Source: Halomonas campaniensis
GTDB taxonomy: Bacteria > Pseudomonadota > Gammaproteobacteria > Pseudomonadales > Halomonadaceae
Direction: 5' to 3'
Assembly (NCBI RefSeq): GCF_014193375.1
Contig: NZ_JACHZF010000001.1
Span: 170,792-234,791, forward strand
Length of the DNA stretch: 64,000 nucleotides
Positions 1 to 10,133 of this stretch are shown piece after piece. Position 1 is the stretch's first letter, and each line of letters opens with the position of its first letter. A program made the translations under genes and the position numbers. The notes under the pieces were generated by a model, which was not told the DNA's origin, searched no databases, and saw only the letters and a list, made by a program, of their open reading frames with translations.

Positions 1-172
1 CAGAAACAAGAATAACGAAATCAGCTTCACCTTCTCTGACATAACCATTCTTGGAAAGAGTCCAATGCACACTAGGCATAACAACCCAATTATCAGGAAG
101 CTGATTTTTGAATGCCTTCAGCACCTCGTTTTCCCAACGGTCTGCCGGCAAACTACCCACAACTTTAGGCAT
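1..172 (-). CDS. NERD-like nuclease-domain protein (N-terminus only, cut by window edge)
   Basis: Only the first 57 codons are present; the gene runs off the left edge. The translation begins MPKVVGSLPADRWENE and continues to EGEADFVILV. An acidic residue in a WENEV helix followed by an EADFVIL strand is the pattern of NERD (nuclease-related) or other PD-(D/E)XK folds, where the Asp of the strand is a metal ligand. NERD domains often sit at the N-terminus of UvrD- or DEAD-type helicases. The ATG lies 5 bases after the helicase stop and has an AAGGA Shine-Dalgarno 9 bases upstream inside the helicase end, so it is probably co-transcribed and translationally linked. It shares the AT-rich base composition of the two genes before it. 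The domain call is moderate; the rest of the protein cannot be seen. Confidence 0.55.
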   Translation of the reverse strand, partial: MPKVVGSLPADRWENEVLKAFKNQLPDNWVVMPSVHWTLSKNGYVREGEADFVILVS

Positions 173-177
173 CTGAG

Positions 178-3100
178 TTATTCCTTTTCCTTAATTCTGA
201 CTGCAACAAAGGAGAAAAGCAAAGCTTCACTAGAAGAAACAAAGCCATCTCTAGTCCTCAGCCTTGGAGCCTTCATTCCATGTTTATATGAAACTCTGAC
301 TGAAATAAGCTTACCAGTTGGGCTGGCCGCCAACCACTCCTCGCCATCTCCAAGCTGATTAAGAGTGCAAGAGACTTTTCTTATCCAGATTTGATCGTCA
401 TGGGTTAAAATTTCACCTTCATTATATTTTTTAAGCTCATCTATTGTTACAACATCTTCTTTAGCTTTGTAAACTTCACTAGACACTCCAGAGGGCGCAC
501 TTTCATCAACTTCTTCAACAATAAATATATCGTCATTTAACAAATTAGCCCTTACCCAGACCATTCGTCTAGATAAGTTAAAAGAATCGACACGACGTAT
601 TTTTTTTAGACCTTTCTCAGCAGCCAGAACATGTGCATTTCCTAGAGCATTTCGCTCACTCGGGATTCCGCTCCATAAGGGATGAACAACTACATTCAAG
701 ACTCCGCTCTGAGTCCACCCATGGACAGTATCTTCGTGTACAACTGAATCAGCAGGAAAGCCATTGTGGACCCACGCATCAACAAGCTTACCAGCCCGTG
801 AAAGCCAGTTACCATCCCTTCCGATCGGCAAAAGGCGACCATCGGCTACATTGTCCAAACCTGGCTTAAAGCCTTCGTCTAGCATCGAAGCCAATAGCTC
901 AATGCCTAACTCCCAATCCAAAAGCCCATGGACCTGACGGTTTCGAAATCCTCGAAGCAGAAGATCCGGACTCCGCCATTCGTTCCCGGTTTCTAGGGAT
1001 AGCTTGATTTCCTCACGTATCATCTTGCCCATCCGCGGAGTGGCGCCTTTTCCGAACAAGCAGCCTCTCAATAGCGAATCAAACTGTTCTCTTGCACTAT
1101 CCACCAAGCCAGCGCCATTCGGATGAGCATCGGCTAAGTATAGCTCCCCACCACCTTTTACTTTATCCGTGACTGCATGGACAGACGCAATTTCAATGTC
1201 TAAAGAATCCACGTCAAGTTCTAGGGCAATGGCTCGCTGCAGGATAGTAGCTGCCGAATACCAAGCAGCCCGGCGTCGAGCAAGTCGTGCTTCATTTGTT
1301 CCTTCAAAATACGTTATTCCGTCGCCATCCAACATACGGATTGCAAGTATGTCTGTTGTTTTTGCCGATGTAAGTGCAACCCTAAACTCAGGATTATCTT
1401 CATCAGCGCACCAGATAGAATTAGCCTCAACATACATTTCATGAAGGCGTTTATTGTCGCGAAAGCCAAAATAATCACCGGAATTGGTATTGGTGCGAAA
1501 AACCGGGGCCTGCCTCTCTAACTTCACATGAGCATTGCAAGCCTTTTCATAACCCTCCGAACTGAGCATTGGGCTTGATATATCCGTAGAGCCAGACCGT
1601 CCTCTACTTTCACCTCCCCCCAATGCCGGTCGGGATATTTTCATATCCGTGGCGAACGCACGCGGCGCGACAGCCATGAATGGTCTTGCACCTAAAATGC
1701 CACAGTTCGGACACTCAACACCCTGTGGGGGTTCTAACAGCCAGTTAGGATTCCAAACACCTTTTTTACTCTTAAATCCGTGTAGTTCACCTATAGGAAC
1801 AACTTCGATGTTTAACTGCCGGCAGGCTACACACCGAATATGTATATAGGCCGCTCCAATAGGTGCCCCTAACACTCTCCAGCCATAACCCCCGGGCTTG
1901 CTCAAAATGGGGGCTACTATATATTTGGGAATCAAGCGGCGCTTATCCCAAGTCCGCTCTGCTCCTGGAGCAAAGTCAGCGATCGCTTGGTCAGCCGGTC
2001 TATTTAGAGTCTTCGCTTCACTCGTTCTACCCTCAGGTAAATGGAAGTACAAATCCCGGACGCTTGTCGGCATACCGAACATAGGCAAAATCCCTGCCTC
2101 GGCTAAGCGATGAGCTAGGGTAGTTGCGACAAATCCAGTATCATCGACTGCCTTACGAATTTTCTCCGGCAGCGCATTCACAAACCCCACAAGGGCGTCC
2201 GTTGATACACCTGAACCGGCACTTACTAGGTGCGCGAGTTCACGAATTTTCTCTCGATGTTCGTCTATCCAGTACTCGACTGACGAGATAGTCTGTCCAG
2301 CTTCCGCTAAAGTTCCCATCTCTCCGTGTGTATCCGGATCTTGACTGGTAGCCGTCCAAGAAATACCAGCATCTCGACAGGCTCGACGCAAAATTTCCTT
2401 GGCAATGAGTCGCTCAGCCAATATGCGCTGGTCGTCGCCCATCGCAAGGCGTGGTTGTGGTGGAACACCACCAGTCATTTCTCTGGGATGCTCAAAATGG
2501 ATACGATCATGTGTTTGACCGCGACAGAATGTAAAAGCTACAGAAAAAGCCTGACCTTTACGCCCCGCACGACCTACTCGCTGCTGATAGTTAAAACGCT
2601 CCGGAGGCATATTTGCTTGCATTATTGCTTGCAACGAACCTATATCAACACCAACCTCCATAGTGGTAGTAACAGACAAGAAATCAATAGAATCTACGTT
2701 TTCTAGTGCCCTGCGCCTCCCTATTTCTTCAACGGTCTCATCATCGAAGAAAATATCGCGGAAATGCCGTTGGCGCTGTGCCTGATCTTGGGTTTGACCG
2801 GTCAATTCCTCAGAATGGATTCGGAAGGTAGATGACGAATCTTTGGCTTCGTAAGCATAATAGTGCTTCTCTTCCTTTTGACTAGCCGTGGCTTTTCCAT
2901 TCGGATGTATCTCTAGCTTATCGAGACAACGAGAACAAACACCTGCAGACGCTTGCCAATGAACTTGCCCGCAATTTCCACATTCCCAAGGATGGTGTTC
3001 AGGTTTCACGACCCGTACCCATAGCTTTTCTAGCTTTACCACAGCCCACAAGTCAGCACTTGGTGAGTGTCCTACTGATCTAAAGGCATCTGCAACACTA

Positions 3101-6100
3101 TTTTTTAGGACTTCAAGGTTTATCGATTTATCACTGGCTACCTTTGCTAGGTAATTATAAACACGCTTTTTCTTAGCACCTTCTTTCGCCGCGCCAGTAG
3201 GCTGATTTAGTTGCCAACCATTAGGGGGTCTATCCCATGGCGTGGGGTCCAATTGGTTTTCTTCAGCAAGGATACGGAGAACACTATCACATACCTGACG
3301 GAATATTTCAGAGGACAATCCGGATGGTGGCTGCAAATTCGGAACAGGTGGAAATGCAAGATGTCCAATCCCTTGAGCTTCAAGGTCATAAAGAAGACGG
3401 CCAGTTAAAGCTCGCCAGGCACTTTTACGAAGCGACGTCCCAATTTTCTCGATGTCGTCAGGCCTTGCGTCATCACTTAATCTTGGAATCAGTTGACCAT
3501 CGAGTGACTCGAAAATTGATGTCCAATCTCGATTGTCTGTAATGATTTTTTTATCAATGGATGCTCCACCAGGATTGACACCCATTTCGATAAAGTCCTT
3601 CCACAAAGGGCTGATAACTTTATTAGAATCAGGCTTAGCAAGAATATCATCAACCCGAACATACCCTTCCCTGTAGGCACGGACACGCTCTACTTGCTCA
3701 AGCTGCGCAGGGAGCGCACCTTCAGCATCATTATTCACAAAACTCGCCGCCTGAACAAAAAGTGTAAACTGCTGCAATCTTGCGTCATCGTCACCAAATG
3801 CTTTTTTGATCCTTTTTCGCAATTCCGGAATCTTGTGCAACTGATCGGACTCTATGAGAAGTAGTGCCTCTTTGATTGCGGCATCAAGTCCGCTTACAGC
3901 GCGATCTTTTAACTCTCTATTAAGGAATGTTCGTAGCAAGAGCTTCCATTGCTCTTCTTCCACTCCAACCGAAAGGTTAGCTGCTGCTTCTCTACTGTCT
4001 GAAAAAGCAACAAGCTTTCTAGATTTACCAGTCGGCAAGGTACTCATTACATGCTTTGAGAAAAGATGCGACATTCTTGCCAGACCGGTTACAAAGGAGC
4101 GGATCGGTGTACGGCGCCCATACCGCTCTGAATAATCGATCAGGCAAGATGGACAACGTTGGGGCATCGCAGAGTATAAATGGCTATCTTTTTCAGCCAA
4201 TTTCGTTGGGTCAATCTGAAACCAATAACAAGCCAGTTTTCCTTTTTCAACATTACTCCCAAGTGAAACCAGACCGGTGATGGGGTTTATACTTGCAGGA
4301 ACCCAGCGGGCAGGCATGTACGCTAATGGTTTACCAGGGCGATCTCTCGTTGAGCTTGTCTCAATTGTACCGTGCTGCCACTTCAGATTATCTTTCGAGA
4401 TAACATTATCATCTGGACCGCGTAGCCAAAGTACACCTACATCCCTATAGCTCTGCGCATCAGTTCGAGTCTCGACTGTAGTCTCTGGCAGTCCCTCAAT
4501 TTGAGTCTCGAGAGACGTTAATTCGAACTCTCTTTCTATCCCTAATCCGTTATTAAGTGAAATTTTGTTGCCACAAAGCAGCTGGGTTCCGCAGCATTCA
4601 CAATATAAAACCTCTAGAACACGCTGCCCCTTTATTGAGAGCTTCCGCTCAGGCAGGAGATCTCCAACTCGTCGATTTCCGTCTTCCTCTCGCAAACCAA
4701 TCGTAGCCCACAAGCCATCGATGTTCTTTGCCATCCAATGGAAGCGGAGACTGGGTATAGCTAGCTTTTTGGCTTTCGCATAGTCAGAGCCAATTGCGCA
4801 AAAAAGCCCTCTAGTAGCTGTTATTCGCTCTTCTGGTGACAAGCTATAAAACCAGTAGTTGGAAATTTCATCCAACGGCTTTGCTCTTATCTTCCCATTG
4901 GAATCGAACGCAGCCAGAATACACTTGTTGGTGCGCTCTTGATCACATTTTAACTGATCTACAGCAGCCTCCAGTGCAGATTGATCGTCGCAATCCAGCG
5001 CTTGCGCCTTACCAACCTTGAAGCAGGCTTCCGCTAAATTTTGATCAAACTCAGGGATTTCACCTTTCAATGAGTATTTGGGTTCACCTGATTCTATATG
5101 GAATCGTTCTTTTGCTTCGTTAGGAGTATAACCAAAAAAGCCACCTAAGTATTCATATGTTAGATCATCGCTGCCATCCAAAGATGCACTGGAGGCAAGA
5201 ATACGAAGTTGGGTACTGTCCGGGCTAATTCCGAGTCTATCTATCAGAAGACGTATCAAATAAGCAACCTCCGTACCTGCAGAGCTTCGGTGGAGATGCA
5301 GTTCATCAATGATTAGCTGGAAAATATTATTTTCACGATCTTCACTAAGCCACTGTCGCGTCGACTCGAAGATATCAGAGTCAGACCGATCACCGAGAAT
5401 ATTAGGATCGGGGTGCCTCATCAGCATGATAGATAACATGCTCAGGTTTGTAACCAGTATGTCAGGCGGTGCTGCTTGCATTTCCCACCGATGGAACATC
5501 TCCGCAGCGTCTGGCGACATGCGCCTTATAAAGCTAGTTTCTTCAACTGCATCGGAAAACTCGTTCTCAGCAGCCTTTATAGCCTCTTGATTGCCGGTCG
5601 ACTCTGCGTCAGCTAGCTCTTTGCGGCACCGCTCAAGCTTACTACGCATCAAGATATGGTCGTTAATAGCCGACTTCAAATCTGCAGTGAGCGCTGACCT
5701 TTTGCTGGTATTTGCTTTGCCATCGGCCTTAAACGGATGTCCGGCAACTGGAGTTGATCCATTATAACGGCCGAACCGAATCCTGTTTCCGGCGAGGTAA
5801 CGATCCAGAGCTTCAAGAGCCTCGTCTGAGTCGAGCGCGAGACGAAGGCGTGATACTTGGTCTTCTACTAGCGCATTCATCGGATATAGTACGAGCGCTC
5901 GAACTGCAGCTGGACGACATTCGCCCCGTAGTTCTTTTCTGGTTGAATCCCACCGAGGGGGATTTTTTGTAGTCCACTCTTCTGGAGTCCTCGTAGGTTT
6001 GGTCCATTGGCTAGAGGAGCAGGTACCCTCTCTAATAATGTTCGCTAGCGCTGGCAGCAGAAAAGATTCAGTCTTTCCAGACCCTGTCCCAGTTACGACA

Positions 6101-6441
6101 ACGCAATGTTTACCTTTCAGTGACTCCCGAAGCATCGTTTGCTGATGCTTATAAAGCGGGTACTCGCCATTAAAAAGGCCCGCTCCAATAATCGCCTTGA
6201 AGGCTTCTCTACCCGTTGGAGTAAATCCAGGAAGATCATCGTCAGAGAGGTCAGCTAATGGGCTTCCCGACTTATAGGACTGCGTTGGTTCAATATAAGG
6301 CCTTTGAAAAAGCACTCCCGGCTGATCTAACAAACTATTTCTGTCGTCCTCGAAGGTAGGGGAGTTCGTCCCGAAAGCCGAGGTTATATATCGTTTTATT
6401 CCATTCCGCAAAGCTTCGTGGGCACCTATTGGGTCTTTCAT
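178..6441 (-). CDS. druE: Giant superfamily 2 helicase with DUF1998-like C-terminus, DruE-like (Druantia)
   Basis: A protein of about 2087 residues. Helicase motifs are visible: Walker A GTGSGKT (residues about 118-124), motif Ia LYPMNALVEDQ (about 185-195), Walker B-type DELH (about 379-382), LVAFSDSREA (near 810), TTTMEVGVDIGSLQ and QQRVGRAGRKG (near 1285). The C-terminal third carries an HPNGAGLVDSAREQFDSLL segment typical of the DUF1998/MrfA-like region. Several CxxC clusters occur (YCECCG, CPSC, CGNCG with CSRC, CVAC with CPNC) and are probable zinc sites. The size and the preceding domain-less 1145-residue gene match DruE of type III Druantia defence systems, which presumably acts on invading phage DNA. 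A GTG lies at 6444, but the ATG at 6441 has the better GAGGG spacing (6 bases). The helicase assignment is firm; the Druantia subtype is inferred from size and gene order. Confidence 0.8.
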   Translation of the reverse strand: MKDPIGAHEALRNGIKRYITSAFGTNSPTFEDDRNSLLDQPGVLFQRPYIEPTQSYKSGSPLADLSDDDLPGFTPTGREAFKAIIGAGLFNGEYPLYKHQQTMLRESLKGKHCVVVTGTGSGKTESFLLPALANIIREGTCSSSQWTKPTRTPEEWTTKNPPRWDSTRKELRGECRPAAVRALVLYPMNALVEDQVSRLRLALDSDEALEALDRYLAGNRIRFGRYNGSTPVAGHPFKADGKANTSKRSALTADLKSAINDHILMRSKLERCRKELADAESTGNQEAIKAAENEFSDAVEETSFIRRMSPDAAEMFHRWEMQAAPPDILVTNLSMLSIMLMRHPDPNILGDRSDSDIFESTRQWLSEDRENNIFQLIIDELHLHRSSAGTEVAYLIRLLIDRLGISPDSTQLRILASSASLDGSDDLTYEYLGGFFGYTPNEAKERFHIESGEPKYSLKGEIPEFDQNLAEACFKVGKAQALDCDDQSALEAAVDQLKCDQERTNKCILAAFDSNGKIRAKPLDEISNYWFYSLSPEERITATRGLFCAIGSDYAKAKKLAIPSLRFHWMAKNIDGLWATIGLREEDGNRRVGDLLPERKLSIKGQRVLEVLYCECCGTQLLCGNKISLNNGLGIEREFELTSLETQIEGLPETTVETRTDAQSYRDVGVLWLRGPDDNVISKDNLKWQHGTIETSSTRDRPGKPLAYMPARWVPASINPITGLVSLGSNVEKGKLACYWFQIDPTKLAEKDSHLYSAMPQRCPSCLIDYSERYGRRTPIRSFVTGLARMSHLFSKHVMSTLPTGKSRKLVAFSDSREAAANLSVGVEEEQWKLLLRTFLNRELKDRAVSGLDAAIKEALLLIESDQLHKIPELRKRIKKAFGDDDARLQQFTLFVQAASFVNNDAEGALPAQLEQVERVRAYREGYVRVDDILAKPDSNKVISPLWKDFIEMGVNPGGASIDKKIITDNRDWTSIFESLDGQLIPRLSDDARPDDIEKIGTSLRKSAWRALTGRLLYDLEAQGIGHLAFPPVPNLQPPSGLSSEIFRQVCDSVLRILAEENQLDPTPWDRPPNGWQLNQPTGAAKEGAKKKRVYNYLAKVASDKSINLEVLKNSVADAFRSVGHSPSADLWAVVKLEKLWVRVVKPEHHPWECGNCGQVHWQASAGVCSRCLDKLEIHPNGKATASQKEEKHYYAYEAKDSSSTFRIHSEELTGQTQDQAQRQRHFRDIFFDDETVEEIGRRRALENVDSIDFLSVTTTMEVGVDIGSLQAIMQANMPPERFNYQQRVGRAGRKGQAFSVAFTFCRGQTHDRIHFEHPREMTGGVPPQPRLAMGDDQRILAERLIAKEILRRACRDAGISWTATSQDPDTHGEMGTLAEAGQTISSVEYWIDEHREKIRELAHLVSAGSGVSTDALVGFVNALPEKIRKAVDDTGFVATTLAHRLAEAGILPMFGMPTSVRDLYFHLPEGRTSEAKTLNRPADQAIADFAPGAERTWDKRRLIPKYIVAPILSKPGGYGWRVLGAPIGAAYIHIRCVACRQLNIEVVPIGELHGFKSKKGVWNPNWLLEPPQGVECPNCGILGARPFMAVAPRAFATDMKISRPALGGGESRGRSGSTDISSPMLSSEGYEKACNAHVKLERQAPVFRTNTNSGDYFGFRDNKRLHEMYVEANSIWCADEDNPEFRVALTSAKTTDILAIRMLDGDGITYFEGTNEARLARRRAAWYSAATILQRAIALELDVDSLDIEIASVHAVTDKVKGGGELYLADAHPNGAGLVDSAREQFDSLLRGCLFGKGATPRMGKMIREEIKLSLETGNEWRSPDLLLRGFRNRQVHGLLDWELGIELLASMLDEGFKPGLDNVADGRLLPIGRDGNWLSRAGKLVDAWVHNGFPADSVVHEDTVHGWTQSGVLNVVVHPLWSGIPSERNALGNAHVLAAEKGLKKIRRVDSFNLSRRMVWVRANLLNDDIFIVEEVDESAPSGVSSEVYKAKEDVVTIDELKKYNEGEILTHDDQIWIRKVSCTLNQLGDGEEWLAASPTGKLISVRVSYKHGMKAPRLRTRDGFVSSSEALLFSFVAVRIKEKE

Positions 6442-6472
6442 CACATTCCCTCTTGATTATATCTAGCACAGC

Positions 6473-9400
6473 TCAGATTACGTCGAGAACCGCCCCGAGT
6501 TTATCAGCAATGACTCTGGCGACATCTTCCGGGATATACCTGTATGCAAGCCACTTCCCATCAGCCATATCTGTGTAGAAGCTGCTTGCTGGAAACTCAG
6601 GAAAGCCATCCTTCTTTCGGACAAGCAGGAGCCTGCTTTTCGAGCTTTCGGTAATATATTTTTCGAGAGCTATGACATCTGGTGAGTCACCACTGCATAA
6701 GACGAGAGCGCGCTCAAGAACTGTTGGTAAACTGATGCGAGCCGGAAGCCAAATTGTTCTTCTAGCTAGTTCATAGGTTATGGGCAAAGGGTGAACACCA
6801 TCCATTCCAGGATAACGGCTTATGTATTTAGCAAATGCGTCGAGAGCCAACCAGACACCCCAGCGGGAGTCACTTACAAACGCGTACTTACCTTGGTCTG
6901 CAAGTACGTACAGATTGCCCACACCAATATCAAGGTCCCGAACCCTCCAAAGCTCGCATACATCACCTCGAGGGGTCGCAGTAAAACGTCCCGTCGACGC
7001 ATTTAATCGCATTGCCCCCTCACGCGCACCACCAATAGACTCCATTGTATTTCTGAACGTCTCGTCCCGGAATAATTCTAGGGAGGCTGACCAGTTAGCA
7101 ACCGAAATGCAAGGCTTCTCTGAAAACTGGAAGCCAATCTGGCTGCAGGCCCCACGAGCTTTCGATCTTTCTCTGATCACTAATCGCCAAGGCTCGAATA
7201 CGCCATTACTTCTGTTACGTTGATGTGCTCTCCAAGCTTCTTCCTCACCAGCGATGACTTTCCAATGGTCGATGCGTAGTGTTCCTGCCACACCCCAAAC
7301 CGGTTGACCAGAAAAAGTTAAAGGCAGTGAGTACAAAGTCGGTTTTATAGCGTGTATCCTCGCGATGTGGCCCTTGTAGGTTGTGGATACGCCTACACAA
7401 CCTCTACGCCTGAGCTCTAATAAAATAAGAATCGGCTCGCCCAACTCCCCAGCTGAAACCAAAAGCCGCTGCAATAAGTCCCTAGCCACCCCGAAATCTA
7501 AGCTGCCTGATTGTGCGAGCGCATCAAGGAACATCTCATGTACGCCTACCTTTACATTCTCGCAGTCTAAACCGAGCCCCAACTCTTCATTGGTAATAGT
7601 GCAGAAGCTTATTACGCTGGGTGGTTCTTTCGAATTGTCGCGTGCAATGCCTAGGTTTACACCTGACAACCCTTCATAAGAGTGGATCGGTCTTCCAATT
7701 CGGTCTAGACTAAAGGGCTTACCAGTATCAACTACATCCCCACCCAGATCGGCAACCCGTAACTTTGCCTGTCCCAGATTTGACCCGTCAGCAGAAATTG
7801 CCTTGAGCTCGTAAGCCGCACTTCTTGAATGAGGAAGCATGAGCTTAAACCGCCTCAGAGGCCGCCAATCGACATGGCCATCCGCCTTTGCCGAGAGTGG
7901 TGAAGACTGCTCTTCTATTTCAATTCCCCCAGCGCAATCAACGCGCGCGTCCTGCGGCGCATCTAACTCTATGAATGGCAGGTCGTAAGGCAAGTACATC
8001 CGACTGTAACCACGCCGAATCGATTTCCCACCGACAAAACGTATAGCGCGTGGTCGTGGACGGGCGCCCTGCTCTCCATCGGGAAGTATGCGTTGTTCTT
8101 CAGATAACGAGGCGCAATCAATTAGACGAATAATAAGCCAATCTTCTGGAATACCCAATGCCGAAACTACTTCAGACTCGGGCTTTTCTCGCTCAATGTA
8201 CCCCTTGAGTGCTTGAACACTCCGGGGCGGTGCCATCAAAAAAGCTGGCCCGCTCGCTGGCAGGTCCCCCTCTCTCAGTTCAATTTCACCCGTTATGTTA
8301 TCTATTGCCGGAGTTAGAACCCAAAGCAGCCGCCTGTTAAGCGTAAGCTTTAGCATCGTTGGCTCAGAATCTTCACTAACAAAGCATCGAGCATCAAAAT
8401 CAACTGCAGTATCTGAGGCTCGATTGGCGATATCCCAGAAACCCACTTCTTGACTATGAGCCGGAGCAGTGTTTGCTCCTTCCGTTCCGGAAAATTGCCC
8501 GCCCCAGATCAAACCATCCTTTTCCACTTCGAACTTACCGTCATCTTGAATCGCCGGAATTCGCCAACTAGGTGAAAGTTGCAAAGGAAAATCTCGAACA
8601 ACATAGAGAGATATTCCCATGTAAATCTCGCCTTCATTCCTGTCTTCTTTCGACGATTCCATACCTGTAGCGCCGCCACCCATTACAGGTATTGTTCCGT
8701 CCCAATCAGAATAGGCATTTAAAATTGCAGCACGGATCGGCTGTTCAAACTCATCTATCTCAAGCGCTCTCTGGAACCCAGCAGTAAATATCGCACCACT
8801 CGCCCGGGCTTCATTCAAAATTCGCGTCAAAGATTCTCCTGACAACTCTTGACCAGGCCTAACTTGCGCCTGAGCGAATACTTTTTTCAGGTTTTCCATG
8901 TCGCTCGGCTTAAGAATGCTCTGGGATCTTGGTACTCCTATCAACCGATAGCCACCTAAAATTCGCCGCTTGAAAATCCCGAACCGGCCATTATTCTCTC
9001 TTGTCCATTCTTCTAGGTCATCCCAAACTTCTTCAATCTGCCCCATTTCATGCGAATTAAATTGGTGTTGTAACTTTAAATCTTTTGCCAAACTATCGTA
9101 GTATGAAGTCGCATTTTCGGCATCATTTCTTACTAGTGCGGCCAGATAAGGCAAGTATCCTGGAGCACGAACCCCGCGGTATTTTATATCGAAATAACCC
9201 GGATCCTTATAGATTCGAGAAGGCTTCCTCCTTTGTTTCTTCAGCTTGAGGATACTACCGGTAAAGCTTTCCCTAGATAAAAACCAGTCTGGCCCTTTGC
9301 GCACAGCTTCTAAGAATCCAGTATCTCCACCAATATCCTGACCCACTTGGTCCAGAAAGTCTTTATCAACACGGAGAAAGACTTCTTCTCCTTCGGATGC

Positions 9401-9910
9401 TTCAGAAAAGAAGCTCCTCAACAATCGAAGATTCCACTCGCTAAACTTATCATCCAAAGGTTTATTCTTATCTCCAGCCATTTTTTCTAGTAGATAATTG
9501 AGCGGACTGGACGTATCGTTAGCACTTTCTAGCAATTCTTCCCATGAAGTGTTCACTAAGTATAATTGACCTTCACTTGCAATAATTGCAAGTACATTTC
9601 CTGCCACAGCATAATTACCGAGACCATTAATGAATATTTTTGGGTCACCCGCCGTATTATCGCTTCGATATAGGATGGACTCGGTTTGTGTGAAACCATC
9701 AGGCTTGACAAGCCAAGTTGTAATAGTAATAGCGCTGCGCGCTCCTTTAACGTCTGCCGTATAGTCATGCAACCCCACACTTCGCATGTAATCAATAAAA
9801 TTATTATCTACACATACCTTATTTCCTTCCAAAACTGAAGTCTGATAGAAAAACTCTAAATCTCGAACTGAAAATGAGCTATTGATGTTTTCTATGCTTC
9901 TACCTGACAT
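6473..9910 (-). CDS. druH: Large domain-less protein, DruH-like partner of the DruE helicase
   Basis: 1145 residues with no motif I can name: no Walker A, no obvious nuclease triad, no membrane segment and no signal peptide. It begins MSGRSIENINSSFSVRDLEF, is rich in charged and aromatic residues and looks globular and cytosolic. Its stop lies about 30 bases before the helicase start, so both are one operon. In type III Druantia a protein of roughly this size (DruH, function unknown) stands directly upstream of DruE, and this is the main reason for the call. The ATG is preceded by a strong GGAGGGAGGG Shine-Dalgarno at 7-base spacing. Codon and base use is AT-rich like the rest of the island. 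An unrelated large anti-phage partner protein remains possible; family identity needs a profile search. Confidence 0.65.
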   Translation of the reverse strand: MSGRSIENINSSFSVRDLEFFYQTSVLEGNKVCVDNNFIDYMRSVGLHDYTADVKGARSAITITTWLVKPDGFTQTESILYRSDNTAGDPKIFINGLGNYAVAGNVLAIIASEGQLYLVNTSWEELLESANDTSSPLNYLLEKMAGDKNKPLDDKFSEWNLRLLRSFFSEASEGEEVFLRVDKDFLDQVGQDIGGDTGFLEAVRKGPDWFLSRESFTGSILKLKKQRRKPSRIYKDPGYFDIKYRGVRAPGYLPYLAALVRNDAENATSYYDSLAKDLKLQHQFNSHEMGQIEEVWDDLEEWTRENNGRFGIFKRRILGGYRLIGVPRSQSILKPSDMENLKKVFAQAQVRPGQELSGESLTRILNEARASGAIFTAGFQRALEIDEFEQPIRAAILNAYSDWDGTIPVMGGGATGMESSKEDRNEGEIYMGISLYVVRDFPLQLSPSWRIPAIQDDGKFEVEKDGLIWGGQFSGTEGANTAPAHSQEVGFWDIANRASDTAVDFDARCFVSEDSEPTMLKLTLNRRLLWVLTPAIDNITGEIELREGDLPASGPAFLMAPPRSVQALKGYIEREKPESEVVSALGIPEDWLIIRLIDCASLSEEQRILPDGEQGARPRPRAIRFVGGKSIRRGYSRMYLPYDLPFIELDAPQDARVDCAGGIEIEEQSSPLSAKADGHVDWRPLRRFKLMLPHSRSAAYELKAISADGSNLGQAKLRVADLGGDVVDTGKPFSLDRIGRPIHSYEGLSGVNLGIARDNSKEPPSVISFCTITNEELGLGLDCENVKVGVHEMFLDALAQSGSLDFGVARDLLQRLLVSAGELGEPILILLELRRRGCVGVSTTYKGHIARIHAIKPTLYSLPLTFSGQPVWGVAGTLRIDHWKVIAGEEEAWRAHQRNRSNGVFEPWRLVIRERSKARGACSQIGFQFSEKPCISVANWSASLELFRDETFRNTMESIGGAREGAMRLNASTGRFTATPRGDVCELWRVRDLDIGVGNLYVLADQGKYAFVSDSRWGVWLALDAFAKYISRYPGMDGVHPLPITYELARRTIWLPARISLPTVLERALVLCSGDSPDVIALEKYITESSKSRLLLVRKKDGFPEFPASSFYTDMADGKWLAYRYIPEDVARVIADKLGAVLDVI

Positions 9911-9953
9911 AGCAAGACCCTCCCTCCATTGGACTATCTTTCAAACGCTAACA

Positions 9954-9959
9954 TTTATA
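9954..9959 (-). promoter_or_regulatory. Possible -10 box for the defence operon
   Basis: On the minus strand TATAAA lies 44 bases before the ATG of the 1145-residue gene, in an AT-rich stretch between two genes. No convincing -35 hexamer is found at 16 to 18 bases, so this is only a candidate. The intergenic segment 9911 to 10133 shows nothing else definite. Confidence 0.3.
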
Positions 9960-10133
9960 CTGCAGCCTTTTTATCAGGTATTGATTCTGCACTTGACTCT
10001 AGAACCATTTTGCGTGGCACACGTCTATTCACCAATACTACTGGCCAATGCACAGGACGGTCGTTGTAATAGGTGGTACTGGACCGTGGTGGCCAAAGTT
10101 CTACGGTTATTCTATTAATCCAGAGATTCACCT

